Source: Pseudomonas sp. MMS21 TM103 (lineage in GTDB: Bacteria; Pseudomonadota; Gammaproteobacteria; Pseudomonadales; Pseudomonadaceae). Taken from it: a stretch of 64,000 bases of DNA. The position numbers were made by a program, and so were the translations under genes. Under the pieces are notes generated by a model. That model saw nothing but the letters and a program-made list of their open reading frames with translations. It was not told the origin of the DNA and made no database searches. Positions 58,783-64,000 of the stretch are shown one piece after another (positions within the stretch are counted from its first letter, which is position 1; every line of letters begins with the position of its first letter). The stretch covers positions 1,488,001 to 1,552,000 of the forward strand of contig NZ_JAJISP010000001.1 in the NCBI RefSeq assembly GCF_022132145.1, read 5' to 3'.

Positions 58783-59826
58783 ATGTCCGACTCATCGCAA
58801 CAGTTCGCCAGCGACAATTATGCCGGCATCTGTCCAGAAGCCTGGTCCGCCATGGCCGAGGCCAATCACGGCCATGACCGCGCGTATGGCGACGATCAAT
58901 GGACGGCGCGCGCGGCCGATCATTTCCGCGAGTTGTTCGAAACCGACTGCGAAGTGTTCTTCGCCTTCAACGGCACCGCGGCCAACTCCCTGGCCCTGGC
59001 GGCAATGTGCCAGAGCTACCACAGTGTGATCTGCTCGGAGACCGCCCACGTCGAGACCGACGAATGTGGCGCCCCGGAGTTTTTCTCCAACGGTTCCAAG
59101 CTGCTGCTGGCGCAGACCGAGAACGGCAAGCTGACTCCGTCAGCAATCCGTGAGATCGCCCTCAAACGCCAGGACATCCACTATCCGAAGCCGCGGGTGG
59201 TGACCCTGACCCAGGCCACCGAGGTCGGAACGGCCTATCGTCCCGCAGAGGTTCGCGCGATCAGCGCCACCTGCCGCGAGTTGGGCCTCAATCTGCACAT
59301 GGACGGCGCGCGCTTCTCCAATGCCTGCGCCTTTCTCGACTGCGCGCCGGCCGAGCTGACCTGGAAGGCCGGCGTCGATGTGCTCTGCTTCGGTGGCACC
59401 AAGAACGGCATGGCGGTGGGCGAGGCGATCCTGTTCTTCAACAAGGCCCTGGCCGAGGACTTCGACTACCGCTGCAAGCAGGCCGGCCAGCTCGCTTCGA
59501 AGATGCGCTACCTGTCCGCGCCCTGGGTCGGCCTGCTGCAGGGCGACGCCTGGCTGAAGTACGCGCGGCATGCCAACCAGTGCGCGCGCCTGCTCGTCGA
59601 GCTGGTCCGCGATGTACCGGGGGTCAGTCTGATGTTCCCGGTGGAGGCCAACGGCGTGTTTCTGCAACTGTCAGAGCCGGCCATCGTCGCTCTGCGCGCC
59701 AAGGGCTGGCGTTTCTACACTTTCATCGGCGCCGGCGGCGCGCGTTTCATGTGCTCCTGGGATACCGCAGAAGAGCGGGTGCGCGAGCTGGCGGCCGATA
59801 TCCGCATGGCCATGGCGGCGGGCTAG
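58783..59826 (+). CDS. ltaE: Low-specificity L-threonine aldolase
   Basis: 347-aa PLP enzyme of fold type I: N-terminal FASDNYAGICPEAW, His/Asp region NLHMDGARFSNACA and the PLP Lys in CFGGTKNGMAVGEA. It cleaves threonine and related beta-hydroxy amino acids to glycine plus aldehyde. AAGGA before the ATG supports the start. Position near gbc and glyA genes implies a link to the glycine pool. Lies 41.. on the opposite strand from the small secreted protein with a 232-bp shared promoter gap. Confidence 0.92.
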   Translation: MSDSSQQFASDNYAGICPEAWSAMAEANHGHDRAYGDDQWTARAADHFRELFETDCEVFFAFNGTAANSLALAAMCQSYHSVICSETAHVETDECGAPEFFSNGSKLLLAQTENGKLTPSAIREIALKRQDIHYPKPRVVTLTQATEVGTAYRPAEVRAISATCRELGLNLHMDGARFSNACAFLDCAPAELTWKAGVDVLCFGGTKNGMAVGEAILFFNKALAEDFDYRCKQAGQLASKMRYLSAPWVGLLQGDAWLKYARHANQCARLLVELVRDVPGVSLMFPVEANGVFLQLSEPAIVALRAKGWRFYTFIGAGGARFMCSWDTAEERVRELAADIRMAMAAG

Positions 59827-59835
59827 GCTTCGCCC

Positions 59836-59865
59836 GATCCGCCAGCCTGCCCAGGATGGCGGATC
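59836..59865. terminator. Hairpin after ltaE
   Basis: Nine-base-pair stem GATCCGCCA / TGGCGGATC with a 12-base loop, 10 bp past the ltaE stop. No U-run, so termination is only probable. Confidence 0.5.
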
Positions 59866-60322
59866 AGCCCGCCGCCAGATCACCCGGCGTGCTTCAAATG
59901 AATATCAGCAGGTTAACCTCGTCTTGTCCGCACAACTGTGCAGCGATGTTCGCTCCAGTCTCTAGCCCTACCCGCACTGATCAAACAGCAGTCGATGGTG
60001 CTCTGCTCCCTATAGTCATAGCGGGGGCGAGCCGGTGACGTGCTTGGCCTTTCCTGCCAGGACGTGCGCGGTACCCAGAGCGGCGCAACCGACCACTTAC
60101 CTTGACAGGGGGGCACTGGGAACCTAGACCAAAACCAGTCATGGCAAATAACCCTGCCTGACACCGAGAGGAAAGTATTCATGCTCCGGTTTGTGGGGGA
60201 TCGTCCGTCACTCGGCCACGGTTCCCTCCTGTCCAGCATCCGCGCGCGACTCGCCCCCTTTCCCAGATCTTACGGTTCTCCTTTCTGCGTGTTGCGCGTG
60301 TTGCATCTCCAGGGAGTACTCC
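59866..60322. other. Upstream region of the sulfite oxidase genes
   Basis: About 457 bp with no convincing gene. TTGACA (60102-60107) and TAGACC (60125-60130) with a 17-base gap form a possible promoter with a weak -10, giving a leader of about 185 nt. No operator is obvious. Confidence 0.4.
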
Positions 60323-61510
60323 ATGAACGACACCTTTAACCTGCAACGCCGACAAGTGCTGCTGGGCAGCGCCGGGGCGGTCGCTTCGGCCGGTCTGTTC
60401 GGTTTCAGTCCGCTCAGCCTGGCGGCAGAGATGCCGCTTCCAGACTACGTCAACTGGAAGCATCCCGAGGCGCTGATCGTGCACAGCGCCAACACCCTGG
60501 AAACCCGGCGCGAGGCGGTCGGCACCAGTATCGTCACCTCCAACGAGCAACTGTTTGTCCGCAACAACCTGCCGGCGCCGGATGCCTCCATCGTTGCCGA
60601 CCGTGACGCCTGGACGGTTAGTTTCCAGGGCGTGAAGAACCCGCGCAGCATGACGTTGGCCGAGCTCAAGCGCCTCGACGTCGCGACCGTAGCCAGTGTG
60701 CTGCAGTGTTCGGGCAACGGCCGAGCGTTTTTTCCGCATAGCGCCAGCGGCACCCAGTGGTCGGTCGGCGCAGCCGGCTGCGTGATCTGGAGCGGGGTGC
60801 CGGTCGGCGCCGTGGTCAATGCGCTAGGCGGCATCGATGACGACGCGCAGTACATGACCAGCACCGGCGGCGAGGTGCTGCCCGCGGGACTTGAGCCTAA
60901 GAGTGTGGTGGTCGAACGCTCGGTGCCGCTCCGTGCGCTGGATCAGGCGATTCTCGCCTGGGAGCTGAACGGCGAGCCGCTGCCGCTGGCCCACGGCGGC
61001 CCATTGCGTCTGGTGGTGCCCGGCTACTACGGGGTGAACAACATCAAGTACGTCAAGCAGGTGGCCTTCACCGCAAAGCAAACCGATGCCAAGATCCAGG
61101 CCTCCGGCTATCGCATCCGCCCCGTTGGCCAGGGAGGCGCGCCCGATCAGCCGTCAATGTGGGAGATGAGTGTCAAATCCTGGATCACCCAGCCGCTGCA
61201 TCAGGCCAAGGCCGGGCGGGTCCAGATCCAGGGCGTGGCGTTCGGTGGCGCCAGGTCGGTGAAAGGTGTCGAGGTGTCCCTGGACGGTGGCAGGGACTGG
61301 CAGATGGCGCGCTTCGTTGGCCCGGAGCTGGGGCCATACGCCTGGCGGCCATTTGTGTTGTTCGTCGAACTCAAGCCGGGCAGCTACAGCATCGCCAGCC
61401 GAGCTATCGATGCCCTGGGAGCCATGCAGCCCGAGGAACGCCTGGATAATGAACGCGGCTACGGCCACAACGGTTGGCGCGATCATGCCGTCAGCCTTGT
61501 GGTGGTCTGA
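60323..61510 (+). CDS. Tat-exported molybdenum sulfite oxidase (SorA/SoxC-like)
   Basis: 395-aa periplasmic enzyme. A twin-arginine signal (LQRRQVLLGSAG, Arg9-Arg10) leads to the sulfite-oxidase fold, with the molybdenum-ligating Cys in VLQCSGNGR and a C-terminal Mo-co dimerisation domain (about 270-395). AGGGAG precedes the ATG. The stop codon overlaps the start of the cytochrome c gene, as in sorAB, so the enzyme likely passes electrons from sulfite to that cytochrome. Sulfur substrate other than sulfite is possible. Confidence 0.9.
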   Translation: MNDTFNLQRRQVLLGSAGAVASAGLFGFSPLSLAAEMPLPDYVNWKHPEALIVHSANTLETRREAVGTSIVTSNEQLFVRNNLPAPDASIVADRDAWTVSFQGVKNPRSMTLAELKRLDVATVASVLQCSGNGRAFFPHSASGTQWSVGAAGCVIWSGVPVGAVVNALGGIDDDAQYMTSTGGEVLPAGLEPKSVVVERSVPLRALDQAILAWELNGEPLPLAHGGPLRLVVPGYYGVNNIKYVKQVAFTAKQTDAKIQASGYRIRPVGQGGAPDQPSMWEMSVKSWITQPLHQAKAGRVQIQGVAFGGARSVKGVEVSLDGGRDWQMARFVGPELGPYAWRPFVLFVELKPGSYSIASRAIDALGAMQPEERLDNERGYGHNGWRDHAVSLVVV

Positions 61511-61824
61511 TGGTGAGGTGGCTGTTGGTCGTGGCTGGCCTGATGGCGGCTGTTTCGGTAGCAGCGGATGATGCCCGTCTGGAGCTCGGCCGGCAGGTGT
61601 TCACCGAGCAGGCGCAGCCATCCTGTAGCCTCTGCCATAGCCTGCGCGAGGCCGCTGCCAGCGGCGTCATCGGCCCCGACCTGGATCAGCTCAAACCGAG
61701 CGTCGAGCAGGTCGCGGCTGCAGTCCAGGGTGGTGTTGGGGTGATGCCGAGTTTTGCCGCAACCCTCAGCGCTGAGCAGATCGAGGCAGTGGCTTGCTAT
61801 GTGGCGCAGGTGGCCGGACAGTGA
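61510..61824 (+). CDS. Small periplasmic c-type cytochrome, sulfite oxidase partner
   Basis: 104-aa monohaem cytochrome: signal peptide (residues 1-20), haem site CSLCH (Cys39, Cys42, His43) and the axial Met candidate in GVMPSFAATL. ATG overlaps the preceding TGA by one base (TGATG), so translation is coupled. Equivalent to SorB-type electron acceptors. Confidence 0.9.
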   Translation: MVRWLLVVAGLMAAVSVAADDARLELGRQVFTEQAQPSCSLCHSLREAAASGVIGPDLDQLKPSVEQVAAAVQGGVGVMPSFAATLSAEQIEAVACYVAQVAGQ

Positions 61825-61896
61825 GTCCTATACTGGGTTTTTTGATCCCCGCAAGAATTGCCAAGGAACGGCGCCGGCAAAGGATGATGACTGAGC

Positions 61897-62496
61897 ATGA
61901 AGAGCAGTGAAGCGATTTATCGAGAAGCCTTGGGTCAGCTCCAGCGGCTGATCGAGCAGGCCACCGCGCAGGGGGTGGAGGAGGCCCATGCCGCAGCACT
62001 GGCTACGGCGGATCGCTATGCCCACCCATCCGTGCGCATGGTCTACATCGTCGCAGTCGAGGAGGCTGGATTGCTGTTCTTCGCCAATACCGAGAGTGGC
62101 AAGGGTCAGCAACTGATCGACAATCCGCGCGCATCGCTGTGTTTCTTCTGGCGCGAGCTGCAGGAGCAGGTGACGCTCGAGGGCGACGTCATCCGGCAGT
62201 CCGTTGAAACCTCGGACAACTATTGGCGCAAGCGGCCCCGCGAGACCCAATTGGCTGCCTGGGTGCTTCCTCAGGGCACGCCTGCGCCAGGAAAAGGCGA
62301 ATCGCGTCGACAGGTGCGCCAGCTTGAACAGACCCTGGGCTTTGAGCCCGTGCCGCGCAGCCCAAACTGGTGCGCCTTTCGCCTTCAGCCTGAGCGGATC
62401 GAGTTCTGGCCGTCCGGTTGGCCGCGCATGCGTGAGCGCGTCAGGTATCTGAAAGGTGCGGATGGGTTGTGGTCTGAAGGGCTGCTTAGCCCTTGA
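61897..62496 (+). CDS. PPOX-family flavin-binding protein (pyridoxamine phosphate oxidase-like)
   Basis: 199-aa protein resembling PdxH/PhzG: AALATADRYAHPSVRMVYI, SGKGQQLIDNPRASLCFFW (FMN contacts) and the C-terminal PdxH-type dimerisation region with IEFWPSGWPRMRER. True PdxH normally ends with an R-L-x-P motif; here the end reads EGLLSP, so it may be a paralogue rather than the vitamin B6 enzyme. AAGGATG upstream supports the start. Follows the cytochrome by 72 bp. Confidence 0.8.
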   Translation: MKSSEAIYREALGQLQRLIEQATAQGVEEAHAAALATADRYAHPSVRMVYIVAVEEAGLLFFANTESGKGQQLIDNPRASLCFFWRELQEQVTLEGDVIRQSVETSDNYWRKRPRETQLAAWVLPQGTPAPGKGESRRQVRQLEQTLGFEPVPRSPNWCAFRLQPERIEFWPSGWPRMRERVRYLKGADGLWSEGLLSP

Positions 62497-62571
62497 GCCG
62501 CTGTCGGTATGCGATGCAGGACGGCTTGAGCAACCATGACGGTTGCGCTTGATGTGCAGCGGACGGATAAA

Positions 62572-62613
62572 GCTTTTCTCCACCGCGCCGGTCTGGCGGC
62601 GGGGGAGAAAAGC
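62572..62613. terminator. Long hairpin between convergent PPOX and gbcB genes
   Basis: GCTTTTCTCC (62572-62581) pairs with GGAGAAAAGC (62604-62613), with an inner GC-rich stem. It is 9 bp from the gbcB stop codon and can serve either direction. Confidence 0.65.
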
Positions 62614-62621
62614 CCGGTCGA

Positions 62622-63722
62622 TCAATAATCGATAGCCACATCGCCCTGGGGCACGCTGCAACAGGACAGGATATAGCCTTCGGCAACGTCCTCGTCGGTG
62701 ATCCCGCCGTTATGCTCCATGCTCACCTCGCCGGCGGTCTTCATCACCTTGCAGGTGCCGCAGATGCCCATGCCGCAGGCCTTGGGAATGTGCAGGCCAA
62801 GTTTGGCTGCTGCGGCATGCACGGTCTCGCCCGGATCGATGCGAATGCTCTTGCCGGTGGCGACGAATGCCACCTGATGCTGCTCGGCCAGCGGCACCGG
62901 ATCGGCGTCGGCCGCTTCGGCGGCCCACTCCTTGGCTTCTTCGCGTACATCCGCCGGCGTCGCGCCGAAGGATTCCTCGTGATAATGCGACATGTCGAAG
63001 CCATTGGCTTCGAGCAGGCGCTTGACTGCATTCATATAGGGCGTTGGCCCGCAGCAGAAGATCTCCCGCTCCATGAAGTCCGGCGCCATCATGTGCATCA
63101 TGGCCTGGTTGAGGTAACCGCGGTAGCCGGCCCAGGCCTCGCCCAAGCCGTGCTTCTCGCAGATGATGTGCAGGCTGAAATTGTTGATCCGCGCCGCTAT
63201 GTTTTCCAGCTCGCGGTGGTAGATCACGTCCTTCGGCGAACGTGCGCTGTGCACGAAGACCATGTCGACGTTGGCGTTGGTGTCATAGAACCAGCGGGCC
63301 ATGGACATCACCGGGGTGATACCAACGCCACCACTGAGGTAGAGCACCTTGTCTGCGGGAAAGTCGATGGCGTTGAACAGGCCCGCCGGGCCGTGCACCG
63401 GCAGTTCGTCGCCCTCCTTGAGATTGTCGTGCAACCAGTTGGACACCTTGCCGCCCGGCACCCGCTTGACCGTCACGGAGAAGCTGTAGGGCACCGCCGG
63501 CGAGCTGGAGATGGTGTATGAGCGCATGACCGGCTGGCCGTCGATCTCCAGCTCTAGGGTGACGAACTGCCCCGGTTTGAAGAAGTACAGTACCGGCTGC
63601 TCGGCCATGAAGCAGAAGGTGCGAACGTCCCAGGTTTCCTGGATCACCTTGACGCAACGCACTACATGGCGGCCGTTGCTCCAGGTCTGGGTGGTGACGG
63701 TGTTGAGGAAATCGTTCGACAT
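62622..63722 (-). CDS. gbcB: Glycine betaine demethylase, reductase component
   Basis: 366-aa reductase supplying electrons to the Rieske oxygenase GbcA. N-terminal FAD domain (about 15-115; RSYTISSSPAV), NAD domain (about 120-245; LYLSGGVGITPVMSM and FCCGPTPYM) and C-terminal plant-type 2Fe-2S ferredoxin domain with CGMGICGTC and a distal Cys (about 285-366). It removes a methyl from betaine as formaldehyde together with GbcA. GbcA is expected divergently just beyond base 64000. Confidence 0.95.
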   Translation of the reverse strand: MSNDFLNTVTTQTWSNGRHVVRCVKVIQETWDVRTFCFMAEQPVLYFFKPGQFVTLELEIDGQPVMRSYTISSSPAVPYSFSVTVKRVPGGKVSNWLHDNLKEGDELPVHGPAGLFNAIDFPADKVLYLSGGVGITPVMSMARWFYDTNANVDMVFVHSARSPKDVIYHRELENIAARINNFSLHIICEKHGLGEAWAGYRGYLNQAMMHMMAPDFMEREIFCCGPTPYMNAVKRLLEANGFDMSHYHEESFGATPADVREEAKEWAAEAADADPVPLAEQHQVAFVATGKSIRIDPGETVHAAAAKLGLHIPKACGMGICGTCKVMKTAGEVSMEHNGGITDEDVAEGYILSCCSVPQGDVAIDY

Positions 63723-64000
63723 GGTCGGTATCTCGCGCGCAGCGGCCTGATGTTGGCCTATTCCGGTGAATTGTGCGCAACGACCCGCGCCCTCATTTAC
63801 CCATGAGCGACATATACATGCTTATCGCGACCTGCCACGAGGGCCGTGGCTTGCCGCGTCGGAAACGGATGTGGCTATGTCGCCTATGGATAAGGTTTGC
63901 CCTGCGAGCATAGCCACACTCCGCCCCAGCCGAAGCAAACGGAAAAAGAGCGCACGACCAGTGTTCCGCGTATTTAGTCGCCACTCGGCAGGCGACTTAC
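63723..64000. promoter_or_regulatory. gbcB upstream region, probably the gbcA-gbcB divergent promoter
   Basis: 278 bp to the window edge without a gene. On the minus strand GGTCGC and TGTCGC repeats (63827-63832 and 63807-63812, 20 bp apart) face gbcB. On the plus strand TGTCGC at 63878-63883, with CGTCGG 21 bp before it, faces the other way. A perfect AGTCGCC-N8-GGCGACT palindrome lies at 63976-63997. These fit one activator site per direction; assignment to GbdR is inference. Confidence 0.5.

Overview
The window is a 64 kb chromosomal segment of a Pseudomonas-like gammaproteobacterium. The evidence is high GC, dense genes with strong opposite-strand shadow ORFs, and a gene set and order matching the quaternary-amine catabolic region of Pseudomonas (bet, cbc, gbd, dgc, cdh, sox and gbc genes). 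No tRNA, rRNA, CRISPR array, prophage or insertion sequence is visible.

Layout. 1-7.9 kb: amine/lysine-glutarate block, with a 5'-cut class III aminotransferase, a class I glutamine amidotransferase, a second aminotransferase, the glutarate hydroxylase pair lhgO-glaH, its divergent GntR regulator csiR, and a lone glutarate CoA-transferase (gcdG type). 7.9-11.2 kb: nitric-oxide detoxification, with a small membrane protein, flavohaemoglobin fhp and a divergent NorR-type activator, separated by three GT-N7-AC NorR boxes and a sigma-54-like promoter. 11.2-16.2 kb: an Anr-type promoter, a small ORF, and an ABC exporter with a lipocalin-like lipoprotein. 16.2-20.5 kb: betA, betB, betI with two BetI-type operators. 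20.6-23.6 kb: a ribbon-helix-helix gene, a SulP transporter and small hypotheticals. 23.8-29.5 kb: cbcVWX choline/betaine/carnitine ABC transporter plus two extra binding-protein genes. 29.8-32.8 kb: serine dehydratase and GbdR, the glycine-betaine activator. 32.9-41.1 kb: dimethylglycine demethylation (dgcA, dgcB, an ETF pair and accessory genes). 41.3-47.4 kb: carnitine cluster (cdhR, caiX, cdhC, cdhA, cdhB, gamma-butyrobetaine hydroxylase). 47.4-48.2 kb: a non-coding interval holding a probable Crc/Hfq-sequestering small RNA. 48.3-57.2 kb: glyA-soxBDAG-purU-fdhA. 57.4-64 kb: TraX-like protein, small secreted protein, threonine aldolase, sulfite oxidase with cytochrome, a PPOX-family protein, and gbcB at the right edge.

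Together the genes form a nearly complete route: gamma-butyrobetaine to carnitine to glycine betaine; choline to betaine (BetA, BetB); betaine to dimethylglycine (GbcB, with GbcA expected just past the edge); dimethylglycine to sarcosine (Dgc); sarcosine to glycine (Sox); glycine to serine (GlyA); serine to pyruvate (SdaB). The released C1 units are handled by FdhA and PurU.

The most notable signal is at about 47.61-47.95 kb on the minus strand. It has a textbook sigma-54 promoter (GG-N10-GC), a distal GTTAC/GTAAC palindrome, then about 340 nt with repeated A-rich ACAACA-type blocks between hairpins, ending in a GC-rich stem. This is the architecture of the CrcZ/CrcY/CrcX RNAs that relieve carbon catabolite repression. 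gbdR has a similar sigma-54 promoter and GTTAC/GTAAC palindrome, plus a box nearly identical to the bet operators. This suggests that carbon/nitrogen status and choline sensing converge on gbdR.
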